64,000 nucleotides of DNA, from positions 30,160 to 94,159 of the forward strand of contig JAJTCQ010000008.1 of NCBI GenBank assembly GCA_021323315.1. Direction: 5' to 3'. This stretch comes from Gaiellaceae bacterium (GTDB lineage Bacteria > Actinomycetota > Thermoleophilia > Gaiellales > Gaiellaceae). A model generated the notes under the pieces. It saw only the letters and a program-made list of their open reading frames with translations. It had not been told where the DNA came from and searched no databases. The position numbers and the translations under genes are program-made. This document shows, in pieces, positions 29,284 to 37,972 of this stretch (the stretch's first letter is position 1; the number at the start of each line of letters is the position of its first letter).

Positions 29284-29436
29284 ATGGCTGACAAGCAGAT
29301 CGACTTCCCGCCCTTGCAGAAGGAGGATTCCCGGGTCGTCCCGTTCATGCTCGGGCTGTCGCTCGTGTGCATCGTGATCGTCACGATCATCCTCGCCACC
29401 GACGTCGTCGAGGGATCGTGGCTCGGTCCCTGGTAG
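29284..29436 (+). CDS. 50-aa single-TM protein
   Basis: MADKQIDFPPLQKEDSRVVPFMLGLSLVCIVIVTIILATDVVEGSWLGPW; RBS agggag. Confidence 0.7.
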   Translation: MADKQIDFPPLQKEDSRVVPFMLGLSLVCIVIVTIILATDVVEGSWLGPW

Positions 29437-29456
29437 CGGTGAGTAGCCTGTCGTAG

Positions 29457-29702
29457 ATGTCGCGCCTCTACCTCGTCTGCGCGATCTGCAGCAGGCGGCA
29501 GGCGGAAGGACTGCTCTCGGGCGCTGCTTGGGGACGGCTTGCGCTTCCACCGGGCGTGGAGGTCGACCATCCGGCGCTGAAGGGCTCGCACCTCTGCTGC
29601 TGCCCGTCCTGCGTCCAGCGCCACCCCGGCTGGCAGGAGGAGCTCCTCGCCTCGCTGGGACTGTCGCAGCACAACGGCCCGCCCCAGTCGGCGGCTCGGT
29701 AG
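29457..29702 (+). CDS. Small Cys-rich (zinc-ribbon-like) protein
   Basis: VCAICSRRQAEGLL...HLCCCPSCVQRHPGWQEELL: CxxC...CxxC. Confidence 0.6.
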   Translation: MSRLYLVCAICSRRQAEGLLSGAAWGRLALPPGVEVDHPALKGSHLCCCPSCVQRHPGWQEELLASLGLSQHNGPPQSAAR

Positions 29703-29732
29703 CGAGCCAACGACCCTGACCACGGAGGCTCG

Positions 29733-30113
29733 ATGAACATCCTGCTCGCGTACAACGACACCGACGTCTCGAACCGGGCCCTCGAGCGCGCCGTGCAGCT
29801 CGCGAAGCTGTACGAGGCGAAGCTCGTCGTGACGAGCGTGACGCCGGTCGCTGTAGGCACCGCGCCGGACATGACGCCGGGGCCGGAGCTCCGGAAGGCC
29901 GAGGAGCGTGTGCGCGAACTCGGAGTCGAGGCCCAACTCGTCGAGGCGATCGGCGACATCGCATCCGCCCTCGTCGAGGCGGCCGAGGAGCACGACGCCG
30001 GGCTCATCGTGATCGGGACGCGCGAGCCGAGCCAGGTCGAGCGGATGCTAGGGCACTCGGTCTCGGAGCAGGTCCAGCGCATGGCGCACTGCGATGTCCT
30101 GATCGTTCATTAG
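29733..30113 (+). CDS. Universal stress protein (UspA)
   Basis: MNILLAYNDTDVSNRALERAVQLAKLYEAKLVVTSVTP...AGLIVIGTREPSQVERMLGHSVSEQVQRMAHCDVLIVH. Confidence 0.9.
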   Translation: MNILLAYNDTDVSNRALERAVQLAKLYEAKLVVTSVTPVAVGTAPDMTPGPELRKAEERVRELGVEAQLVEAIGDIASALVEAAEEHDAGLIVIGTREPSQVERMLGHSVSEQVQRMAHCDVLIVH

Positions 30114-30196
30114 CGCAAGACCGCAAATCCGCTCGCGCGGAGTTTCGGTCGCGCAGGAATCCCTCAAGCCGGCCGCATCGCCGGCCGGGTCGCAGC
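30114..30196. repeat. Two-hairpin intergenic element, copy 1
   Basis: GCGCAAGACCGcAAATCCGC-TCGC-GCGGAgTTTCGGTCGCGCAGGAATCCCTCAA-GCCGGC-CGCATC-GCCGGC; similar to 58071-58150 with compensatory stem changes. Confidence 0.6.
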
Positions 30197-30207
30197 CAAG
30201 GAAGCAC

Positions 30208-31875
30208 CTAGAACAGGCCGACGGTCTCACCGTTCTCGTCGATGTCGATGGCGTAGGCGGCCGGCGACTTGCCGAGGCCGGGCATCGTCATCATGTCCCC
30301 GCACAGGGCGACGAGCCAGCCCGCGCCGGTGTACGGGCGCAGGTCGCGGACGGTCACGGTGAAGCCCGTCGGCGCGTTCTTGAGCGCCGGGTCGTGCGAG
30401 AGCGAGAGGTGCGTCTTCGCCATGCAGATCGGGAGCCGCGCGAGATCCGAGCCGGCCCAGTCGGCGGCCTTCTTCTTCGCCGGCGGCAGCAGCTCGACGC
30501 CGTCCGCGCCGTAGACGCGCGTGGCGATGAGGCGGATCTTCTCCTCGATCGGGGCGTCGAGCGGATACGCGTAGTCGAACTCGTTCGCCTCGTCCGCAGC
30601 TGCGACGACGGCCTCCGCGAGCGCTGTCGCGCCCGCTCCCCCGTTCTCGAACGCCGTGTTGATCTCAGCGGCGTACGCCCCGGCCTCGGTCGCCAGGCGG
30701 CGGACGAGCTCGAGCTCGTCCGCCGTGTCCGTCGGGAACTTGTTCACCCCGACCACGGCCTGCAGGCCGAAGCCGTTGACGATCCCGATGTGCCGCGCGA
30801 GGTTGGCGGCGCCGGCTTCGATCTCCGCAGCGCCGCCCTCGAGGTCGCCGCCGTGGTGCTTGAGTGCCCGGACCGTCGCGACGAGGACGACCGCGCTGGG
30901 TCGCAGCTCGCCGATGCGGCAGGTGATGTCGAAGAACTTCTCCATTCCCATGTCGGAGGCGAACCCGGACTCGGTGAGCAAAAACTCGCCGAGCTTGAGG
31001 CCGACGCGGTCGGCGACGAGCGAGTTGTTGCCATGCGCGATGTTCGCGAACGGCCCGCAGTGGACGAACGCCGGCTGGCCCTCCAGCGTCTGTACGAGGT
31101 TCGGCTTGACCGCGTCCCTCAGCACGACGGCCATCGCCCCGGCGGCGTCGATGTCCTCGGCGGTCACCGGCTCGCCCTCGTAGGTCTGGCCGACGGTGAT
31201 GCGGCCAAGTCGCTCGCGGAGATCTGCGAGATCGCGCGCAACGGCGACCAGTCCCATGACCTCGCTCGCCGCGGTGATGTCGAAGCCGGTCTCGCGGGGA
31301 GCGCCGTGGGCGCGGCCGCCGAGCCCGGTGATGACGTTCCGGAGATTCCGGTCGTTCATGTCCATGCAGCGCCGCCACGAGATCGCAAGCGGGTCGAGGC
31401 CGGCGGGGTTGCCGTGGTGGAGGTGCGCGTCGATGAGCGCCGCGAGCAGGTTGTTCGCGGCCGTGATCGCGTGCAGGTCGCCGGTGAAGTGGAGGTTCAG
31501 GTCCTCCATCGGGACGACCTGCGCGTAGCCGCCGCCGGCGGCGCCCCCCTTCACGCCGAAGACCGGGCCGAGCGACGCCTCCCGCAGGCACAGCACCGGC
31601 TTCCGTCCGAGCTTCCCGAGACCCTGCGTGAGCGAGACCGAGGTCGTGGTCTTGCCCTCGCCCGCAGGCGTGGGCGTGATCGCCGTGACGTTGATCAGCT
31701 TCGCATCGGGCCGGTCCGCGAGCCGATCGATCACCGACAGATCGACCTTCGCCTTGTACCGCCCGTACGGCTCGACTTCCTCGTGCTCGAGGCCGAGCTC
31801 GTCGGCGATGTCGCCGATCGGCCGAAGCGTCGCAGCCTGGGCGATCTCGAGGCTCGTGGGCATGACGGTTTCCAT
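30208..31875 (-). CDS. fhs: Formate--tetrahydrofolate ligase
   Basis: LINVTAITPTPAGEGKTTTSVSLTQGLGKLGRKPVLCLREASLGPVFGVKGGAAGGGYAQVVPMEDLNLHFTGDLHAITAANNLLAALIDAHL. Confidence 0.96.
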   Translation of the reverse strand: METVMPTSLEIAQAATLRPIGDIADELGLEHEEVEPYGRYKAKVDLSVIDRLADRPDAKLINVTAITPTPAGEGKTTTSVSLTQGLGKLGRKPVLCLREASLGPVFGVKGGAAGGGYAQVVPMEDLNLHFTGDLHAITAANNLLAALIDAHLHHGNPAGLDPLAISWRRCMDMNDRNLRNVITGLGGRAHGAPRETGFDITAASEVMGLVAVARDLADLRERLGRITVGQTYEGEPVTAEDIDAAGAMAVVLRDAVKPNLVQTLEGQPAFVHCGPFANIAHGNNSLVADRVGLKLGEFLLTESGFASDMGMEKFFDITCRIGELRPSAVVLVATVRALKHHGGDLEGGAAEIEAGAANLARHIGIVNGFGLQAVVGVNKFPTDTADELELVRRLATEAGAYAAEINTAFENGGAGATALAEAVVAAADEANEFDYAYPLDAPIEEKIRLIATRVYGADGVELLPPAKKKAADWAGSDLARLPICMAKTHLSLSHDPALKNAPTGFTVTVRDLRPYTGAGWLVALCGDMMTMPGLGKSPAAYAIDIDENGETVGLF

Positions 31876-31887
31876 CGGCCGAGAACG

Positions 31888-33108
31888 CTAGTGGCTCACC
31901 GCTGCGGCGGCCAGCTCGGACACGAGGGTGTCCGTGTGGAAGCGCTCCATCGCGAAGGGCGCGATCAGATCGGGCGTCCGCCCGCTCGCGACGAGCTCGG
32001 CGAGCGTCACGCCGACGATCGGGGCGGCCTTGAACCCGTACGTGCCCCAGCCGGTCGAGACGTGGAAGTTGTCGATTTCCGTCTTCCCGAGGATCGGGCT
32101 GTAGTCCGGCGAGAGGTCGCAGAGCCCCGTCCACGTGCGCAGCACCTTCGCGCGCTCCAGCTGCGGGAGGAGCTCGAGCGTATGCGCCGCCGAGTACTCG
32201 AGGAACGAGAGCGTGCCCGTGCTCTTGTACGTCGTGTACGGCTCGATCTCGGCGCCGATCAGGAACTCGCCGCGGTCGGTCTGCGAGACGTAGACGTGCA
32301 GTTGCGACGAGACGAGGACGACGTCGAGGAAGGGCTTCACGGGCTCGGTCACGAACGCCTGGAGGATGTGCGTCGTGATCGGGAGGCGTATCCCGACCAG
32401 GCGGCCGACGAGCGACGACCAGCCCGCGGTAGCGCTCACGACCTGACCGCACTCGACCCGCCCGCGACTCGTTTCGACGGAGACGATCCGGTCGCCGCTC
32501 CGCGCGAAGCCCGTGACTTCGGTGTTCGGATGAATCTCGACCCCGCGGCTGTCGGCCGCGCGCGCGAAGCCCCAGACGACCGCGTCGTGGCGAATGATCC
32601 CGCCGGGCGGGTGGTAGAGGGCGCCGACGACCGGGTACGCAGGGCGCTGTGAGAGGTCGAGCTCGGGGCAGAGCTCCGCGATCCGCGGCGGGTCGATCAC
32701 GCTCGACCTGATCCCGAGGAGCCTGTTGACCTCCGCGCGCTCCTGCATCGTGATCATCGCCCGGTCCGAGTGCGCGAGCGTCAGGTGCCCGTGCTGCGAG
32801 AACATGAGGTTGAAGTCGAGCTTGTCCGATAGACCCTCGTACAGACGAACGCTCTCCCCGTAGAACGCTGCTCCCTCGGGCGTGCGGTAGTTCGAGCGGA
32901 TGATCGTCGTGTTGCGGCCCGATGCGCCCGAGCCGACGTACGACTTCTCGAGGATGGCGACGTCGGTGATCCCGTGTCGCTTCGCGAGGTAGTACGCCGT
33001 CGCGAGCCCGTGCGAGCCGCCTCCGACGATCACGACCTCGTAGCGTCGCTTCAGCTCCGGCCGCGGCCGCCACATCCGCTTCGGGAAGAAGATCTCGCTC
33101 AGCGCCAC
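31888..33108 (-). CDS. soxB: Sarcosine oxidase beta subunit-type / N-methylglutamate dehydrogenase-type FAD oxidoreductase
   Basis: YEVVIVGGGSHGLATAYYLAKRHGITDVAILEKSYVGSGASGRNTTIIRSNYRTPEGAAFYGESVRLYEGLSDKLDFNLMFSQHGHLTLAHSD. Confidence 0.93.
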   Translation of the reverse strand: MALSEIFFPKRMWRPRPELKRRYEVVIVGGGSHGLATAYYLAKRHGITDVAILEKSYVGSGASGRNTTIIRSNYRTPEGAAFYGESVRLYEGLSDKLDFNLMFSQHGHLTLAHSDRAMITMQERAEVNRLLGIRSSVIDPPRIAELCPELDLSQRPAYPVVGALYHPPGGIIRHDAVVWGFARAADSRGVEIHPNTEVTGFARSGDRIVSVETSRGRVECGQVVSATAGWSSLVGRLVGIRLPITTHILQAFVTEPVKPFLDVVLVSSQLHVYVSQTDRGEFLIGAEIEPYTTYKSTGTLSFLEYSAAHTLELLPQLERAKVLRTWTGLCDLSPDYSPILGKTEIDNFHVSTGWGTYGFKAAPIVGVTLAELVASGRTPDLIAPFAMERFHTDTLVSELAAAAVSH

Positions 33109-33617
33109 GTGGTCTGCTCCAGTCCGGCGAGCGCATCGAGGACGGCCTCCGCCACGTAGTGGCCGAGCTCCTGCTGCACGTAGACGTGGAACCATCCGTC
33201 CGTCCCGCGACGGAAGACCGCGCTCACGCGGGCGAACGGCCCCGCGGTCGGGATCGAGTCGAGGTCGAGGTCGGTCAGGCGGCGTAGTACGCGCTCGTTC
33301 GCGATCGCGATGCCTGCGAGCGCACCCGTCGCGTCGTAGGCGAGTGCGCCCTGCCCACGCACGCGTGCGACGACCTCCGCCGGGTCGCCGCCGGTGAACA
33401 GGAACGCGCGACGAGGTGAGAGGGTGACGAGCTCTTCGCCCGCGCCCGGTGAGACCGCGGACGCGTTCCCACGAACCTCGACGACGCCTTCGAGAGACAG
33501 ATCGCGGACCTGCTCGGGCTCGCCGAGATAGGACGACCAGCCGACGCGCCCGAGCGAGCGGGCCAGGGGCGACGCGAGCGTGCCGGAGGCGCACCGCGAT
33601 GGCGAGAGGAAGTTCAC
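33099..33617 (-). CDS. soxG: Sarcosine oxidase gamma subunit-type
   Basis: Between soxA and soxB with overlapping ends; YLGEPEQVRDLSLEGVVEVRGNASAVSPGAGEELVTLSPRRAFLFTGG...LTDLDLDSIPTAG. Confidence 0.75.
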   Translation of the reverse strand: MNFLSPSRCASGTLASPLARSLGRVGWSSYLGEPEQVRDLSLEGVVEVRGNASAVSPGAGEELVTLSPRRAFLFTGGDPAEVVARVRGQGALAYDATGALAGIAIANERVLRRLTDLDLDSIPTAGPFARVSAVFRRGTDGWFHVYVQQELGHYVAEAVLDALAGLEQTTWR

Positions 33618-36205
33618 GAGCGCATCCGCGCCCCGGAGGGATCGAAGAAGGCGCCGTCGGTGATGCGTGCGCCGCGGCGCAGCCGATCGACCTGTATCTC
33701 AACGCGCGTCCCGGGCTCCGACCGCTCTCCCGGCACCCAGGCGAGCCCGATCACCTGACCGACCGCCTCGCTGTGCCGCGCGCTCGTCACGCGGCCGACG
33801 GGCATCCCGTCGACGACGATCTGCGCCCCCTCGGCGGGTACGACGTCTTCCTCCATCGTGAACCCGACGAGCTGCTCCTTCTCCTCCCGCTGCACGAAGT
33901 GCTCGAGCGCGAACTTCCCGACGAAGTCGTCCTTGTCCAGCTTCGGCAGCCACGACATGCCCGCGGAGTAGAGGTTGGACTCCGAGTCCGTGTCCTGGCC
34001 CACGATGACGTGGCCCTTCTCGAGGCGGAGCACGCGCTGAGGCTCGAGGCCGAAGGGCCGGGCGCCCTCGCCGACGAGCGCATCCCAGAGGTGCTCGCCC
34101 GCAGGGCTCGGGAAGTGCAGCTCGTAGCCGAGCTCGCCCACGAAGCCGATCCGCAGCGCGAGCGTGGGGACCCCCGCGACGACGAGCTCGTGTGCGTCGA
34201 GATACTTGAAGTCCTCGGCCGACACGTCGTCCGGATCCTCGACGAGGCGTCCGAGCGCCTCTCTCGCACGCGGCCCGGCGAGGTTAACGGCGGCGAGCGC
34301 TCCCGTCACGTTCACGATCTCCGCGTCATAGGCCCAGACGGCGTTCCACCACTGGAACCACGCGGTGACGGCGTCGGCGCCGGTCGACGTCGTCGTCACG
34401 TAGAAGAGGTCGTCCGCGAGCCGCGCGATCGTGCCGTCGTCCATGATCCGACCGCCGTCCGAGGTGAGGACGCCGTAGCGGATGCGGCCCGGCTTCATGT
34501 CGCCGAAGCGGCTCGGATACAGGCGCTCGAGAAGCTGGACGGCCTCGCGCCCCTCGACGAGCAGCTTTCCGAGCGTCGAGACGTCGATGACGCCGAGGGA
34601 CTCATGTACCGCCCGCACCTCGTCCTCGGGGTGCTCGCCGTAGGCGTAGGGGCGTTTCCACGGGCCTGCCCACTGGATCGTCGCCCCGGCTTCCTGGTGG
34701 CGCCAGTGGATGGAGCCGCGCCGCGTGGGAGTCAACTCGCGCCCGGCGAGCAGGCCGAGCTCGACCGGCGCCCAGGGCGGGCGCGCGGTCGTCGTCCCGA
34801 TCGCCGACTCGAACATCCGGGTCTCCTCGGCATATACCCGGATACTCGAAAGGTGGCAGAGCTTGCCCTGGCAGGGCCCCATCGTCGTCGTCGTGTAGCG
34901 CTTCGCGAGCTCGATCGAGTCGAAGCCCTCTCCGATCGCACGCTTCATGTCCTTCGTGGTGACGTCCTCACACACGCAGACGAAGCACTTGCCCTTGCCC
35001 TCGTACGCGGGCTCGGGCGCGATGCGCGGGAGCCCGGCGCCGGTGACACTCCCGACCGCCTCAACCCCGTCCGGCAGCTCGGTCGGCACGAAGACGCCGA
35101 GCGAGTCGTCGAACTCCACGCGCGCACCCGCCTGGGCGAGCAGCGAGTACGCGGGCTGCCGGCCACCGGATGCGACGAGCAGGTCGCAGCCGTAGCGCTC
35201 GCCGTTCAGGACGAGCCGCCGCACGCGGCCCTTGCCGCCCTGCGCCGAGAGCTCGCGTGGCCGGACGTCACGGAGGTCCACCACCTTCTCGACCTCGACC
35301 CCGACGTCCATGAGCTCGTCCGCGATCGCCAGCGTCTCGTCGTCCGAGCCCAGCACGACCGCGCGCTCACCCGGCCTGATGGAGTAGTCGCCGATCAGTC
35401 GGCGAACGCCGTCGGGCAGCATCACGCCGACGAGGTCGTTGCCCGGGAACACGAGCGGCTGCTCGGTCGCTCCCGTCGCGACGACGATCCGCTCGGCGCG
35501 GAAGCGGTAGAGGACCGTGTCGGCATCGACCGGGACGAGCCCGCCCTCCCAGATCCCGAGCGCGCGGGCCGGCGCGAGCACCTCGACGCCCGGAAGTGCG
35601 AGGTCGCGGTTGCGAGGGTCCTCGTCCACCAAGACGACTCCTGGCCCCGCCTGCGCCGCTTCCAGCGCAGCCGCCCGGCCGGCGGCGCCGCCGCCGACGA
35701 CGAGCACGCGAGCCCTCCGATGCTCGGTGTCGTAGCGCCTCGTGTGACCTGCGTGTGGATCGAGCGCGCCGAGCCCGGCCGCACTCCGCAGGAACTTCTC
35801 GTACAGCGGCCACGCGGCTCGCGGGCGGATGAAGGTGCGGTAGTAGAACCCGACCGGCGTGAACGGGCCGCCGATCTTGTCGGTCAGCGACATGAAGTCG
35901 AAGTCGAGCGACCAGCGGACGTTCTGGCCCTCGACGACGGCTCCCTCGCGGATCGGCTCGGTGCACACGCGCACGTTCGGCACGCCGTCGACCGTCATCT
36001 GACAGTTCGGGCAGTGGCCCGAGCAGCAGAGGAGGCCGCGCGGCCGGTGGTACTTGAACGAGCGGGAGAAGACACGCTTCCCGGCAGCGAATGCAGCCGT
36101 CGCGATCGTGTCCCCTTCGAAGCCCGTGATCCTCCAGCCGGCGAACGTGAACGACACGGCCCTCGAACGGTCGATCCGCTCGCCGTCGCGCCGCTCCAAC
36201 CTCAT
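33614..36205 (-). CDS. soxA: Sarcosine oxidase alpha subunit-type (Fer2-like N-term, FAD/NAD domain, GcvT C-term)
   Basis: GDTIATAAFAAGKRVFSRSFKYHRPRGLLCCSGHCPNCQMTVDGVPNVRVCTEPI...LVVGGGAAGRAAALEAA...CVCEDVTTKDMKRAIGEGFDSIELAKRYTTTTMGPCQGKLC; C-terminal GcvT. Confidence 0.94.
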   Translation of the reverse strand: MRLERRDGERIDRSRAVSFTFAGWRITGFEGDTIATAAFAAGKRVFSRSFKYHRPRGLLCCSGHCPNCQMTVDGVPNVRVCTEPIREGAVVEGQNVRWSLDFDFMSLTDKIGGPFTPVGFYYRTFIRPRAAWPLYEKFLRSAAGLGALDPHAGHTRRYDTEHRRARVLVVGGGAAGRAAALEAAQAGPGVVLVDEDPRNRDLALPGVEVLAPARALGIWEGGLVPVDADTVLYRFRAERIVVATGATEQPLVFPGNDLVGVMLPDGVRRLIGDYSIRPGERAVVLGSDDETLAIADELMDVGVEVEKVVDLRDVRPRELSAQGGKGRVRRLVLNGERYGCDLLVASGGRQPAYSLLAQAGARVEFDDSLGVFVPTELPDGVEAVGSVTGAGLPRIAPEPAYEGKGKCFVCVCEDVTTKDMKRAIGEGFDSIELAKRYTTTTMGPCQGKLCHLSSIRVYAEETRMFESAIGTTTARPPWAPVELGLLAGRELTPTRRGSIHWRHQEAGATIQWAGPWKRPYAYGEHPEDEVRAVHESLGVIDVSTLGKLLVEGREAVQLLERLYPSRFGDMKPGRIRYGVLTSDGGRIMDDGTIARLADDLFYVTTTSTGADAVTAWFQWWNAVWAYDAEIVNVTGALAAVNLAGPRAREALGRLVEDPDDVSAEDFKYLDAHELVVAGVPTLALRIGFVGELGYELHFPSPAGEHLWDALVGEGARPFGLEPQRVLRLEKGHVIVGQDTDSESNLYSAGMSWLPKLDKDDFVGKFALEHFVQREEKEQLVGFTMEEDVVPAEGAQIVVDGMPVGRVTSARHSEAVGQVIGLAWVPGERSEPGTRVEIQVDRLRRGARITDGAFFDPSGARMRS

Positions 36206-36468
36206 GACGTCTTCCTCGATTCCGGGAGCATCACCTCGAGCACCTCGTTCGTCCGCGTGTCACGGTCGGCGAGGAACCACTCGCCGCAGCCCGCCCGATG
36301 CTGCCACCACTCGCGCTGCACGCCGGCGAGGTTGTCGCGGAAGTACACGTACTCGGTCAGCTCACGGAGCGTGGGCGAGCCGGACGGACGTTTCGTGACC
36401 TCGCCGAAGTAGGCGTACTCGTCGACTGGCCGCGGACCACAGAAGGGGCAGGCAAGAAGGAAGGACAT
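36202..36468 (-). CDS. soxD: Sarcosine oxidase delta subunit-type (zinc)
   Basis: MSFLLACPFCGPRPVDEYAYFGEVTKRPSG...LTEYVYFRDNLAGVQREWWQHRAGCGEWFLADRDTRTNEVLEV. Confidence 0.9.
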   Translation of the reverse strand: MSFLLACPFCGPRPVDEYAYFGEVTKRPSGSPTLRELTEYVYFRDNLAGVQREWWQHRAGCGEWFLADRDTRTNEVLEVMLPESRKTS

Positions 36469-36479
36469 CAGGGCTTGAA

Positions 36480-36494
36480 TTGCACCTTGAGCAA
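36480..36494. promoter_or_regulatory. Candidate operator copy 2 (TTGC-N7-GCAA) in soxD-iclR divergent intergenic region
   Basis: gaaTTGCACCTTGAGCAAcg, 60-bp intergenic region between soxD start (36468) and IclR start (36528). Confidence 0.4.
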
Positions 36495-36527
36495 CGCTGT
36501 GCCAGAATCCGCAACGAACCTACATCG

Positions 36528-37304
36528 ATGTCGCGCACCCGTCAACCGTCTACCCGCCGAATTGGCGCTGCCGCGCGAGCGATCACCGTGCTCGACACCC
36601 TCGCGGACGGCGGGGAGCTCGGCACCAACGAGATCGCACGCCGAACCGGGATGACACCGAGCACCGTCTCGCGCCAGCTCGGCACGCTCGCTGCGTCGGG
36701 GCTCGTCGAGCGGGTCACGTCCACCGGACGCTATCGCCTCGGCATTCGCCTCGTTCACCTCGCGAACGCGGTCCTCGCGCGCCTCGACGTACGCGAGGTC
36801 GCGCGGCCGCATCTCGTCGCGCTCGTCGAGGCGACGGGCGAGACCGCGACGCTCTCCGTGGCCGGCGACGAGGATGCGATCACGGTCGACTTCGTCGCCG
36901 GCACTCACCAGATCCAGCCGGTGTCGAGGCTCGGCCGCCCGTCGATCGCGCACGCGACGTCGGCCGGGAAGGTGATGCTCGCCTTCTCCGGCCGCGAGCT
37001 GCCGCAGGGCCCTCTCCGCGCGTACACGACACGCACGATCACGGATCCGCAGGTCCTGGCCACCGAGATCGAGACCGCACGCGAGCGTGGCTACGCGCAG
37101 GCGGTCGGGGAGCGCGAGCCCGGGCTGACCGCGATCGCCGCCCCCATCCGGTCGGCCCGCGGCGAGCTCGAGGCGATCGTCGCGCTCCAGGGGCCGAGCA
37201 CGCGCTTCGACAGCGCCGCCGTCGATGCGGCGCTGCCGCTCCTCCTCGAGCGCTCCGTCTCGATCTCGCGCGAGCTCGGCTGGACCACCGAGCCGCCGAC
37301 GTAA
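36528..37304 (+). CDS. IclR-family transcriptional regulator
   Basis: AITVLDTLADGGELGTNEIARRTGMTPSTVSRQLGTLAASGLVERVTSTGRYRLGIRLVHLAN...GREPGLTAIAAPIRSARGELEAIVALQGPSTRF. Confidence 0.92.
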   Translation: MSRTRQPSTRRIGAAARAITVLDTLADGGELGTNEIARRTGMTPSTVSRQLGTLAASGLVERVTSTGRYRLGIRLVHLANAVLARLDVREVARPHLVALVEATGETATLSVAGDEDAITVDFVAGTHQIQPVSRLGRPSIAHATSAGKVMLAFSGRELPQGPLRAYTTRTITDPQVLATEIETARERGYAQAVGEREPGLTAIAAPIRSARGELEAIVALQGPSTRFDSAAVDAALPLLLERSVSISRELGWTTEPPT

Positions 37305-37358
37305 GGCCCGCACCGCACGCGACACCAATCCCCAGGCAACCAAGGAGGAGCACATGCC

Positions 37359-37565
37359 GTGGGGGGCTGGATCAGCGAGCTTCCGACCGAGTTCTTCATG
37401 GTCGTACACATCGCGGGCTTCGCGATCGGTTCGACGTTCGCGTGGGCGGCGTTCAAGCGCGAGCTCACGCTTCTCGGTCTCGGGTTCTCGCTCGACGCAG
37501 CGGCCGAGGTTGTCCACATGACGCTGCGCAGCCAGGACATGGACGGCGAGGTCGTCGTCCGGTGA
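37359..37565 (+). CDS. Small hypothetical protein
   Basis: MGGWISELPTEFFMVVHIAGFAIGSTFAWAAFKRELTLLGLGFSLDAAAEVVHMTLRSQDMDGEVVVR; overlaps next GTG start. Confidence 0.55.
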   Translation: MGGWISELPTEFFMVVHIAGFAIGSTFAWAAFKRELTLLGLGFSLDAAAEVVHMTLRSQDMDGEVVVR

Positions 37566-37972
37566 CCGATCGGGCCGCCCTCCGCCGGGACGTCGTCGTC
37601 GTCGCGTGCGCACTCAGTGCGGGCATCCACGCGGCGCTCGCCCCGTCCCATCTGGACGAGGGCAGCGCTGCCGGCGGCGCCTTCCTCGCCGCCGCGGTCC
37701 TGCTCGGAGCGTTGATGGTAGTCCTGACGCGACACGCGAGCGCGCCGCTGATTGCCCTCGCGGCAGTGACCCTCGCCGCGCTGATCACGAGCTATGGGGC
37801 CGCGATCACGTCCGGGTTCCCGGTCCTCCATCCGAGTCCCGAGCCGGTCGAAGGCCTCGCCGTCGCGACGAAGCTCGTCGAGGCCGTCGGGCTCGCCGCC
37901 GCACTCGATCTCCTCTGGCGCGGCCGTCCGGCCGTCGCCTTCCACCCAGCACGGAAAGGAACGACGACATGA
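37562..37972 (+). CDS. 4-TM integral membrane protein
   Basis: VTDRAALRRDVVVVACALSAGIHAALAPSHLDEGSAAGGAFLAAAVLLGALMVVLTRHASAPLIALAAVTLAALITSY... Confidence 0.7.
   Translation: MTDRAALRRDVVVVACALSAGIHAALAPSHLDEGSAAGGAFLAAAVLLGALMVVLTRHASAPLIALAAVTLAALITSYGAAITSGFPVLHPSPEPVEGLAVATKLVEAVGLAAALDLLWRGRPAVAFHPARKGTTT

Noticed and set aside
30394-33136. 752-aa plus-strand (30394-32652) and 823-aa minus-strand (30665-33136) ORFs over fhs/soxB
   Set aside because: Shadow frames overlapping confidently identified fhs and soxB; no recognisable domains
33449-36412. 987-aa plus-strand ORF opposite soxG/soxA/soxD
   Set aside because: Antisense shadow of the well-supported sox genes; composition typical of spurious high-GC frames
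36481-36515. TTGCAC-N17-CAGAAT as a sigma70-type -35/-10 for iclR
   Set aside because: Plausible, but the same TTGCAC at 25439 abuts a start codon where it cannot be a -35, so the operator interpretation was preferred; not asserted as a promoter
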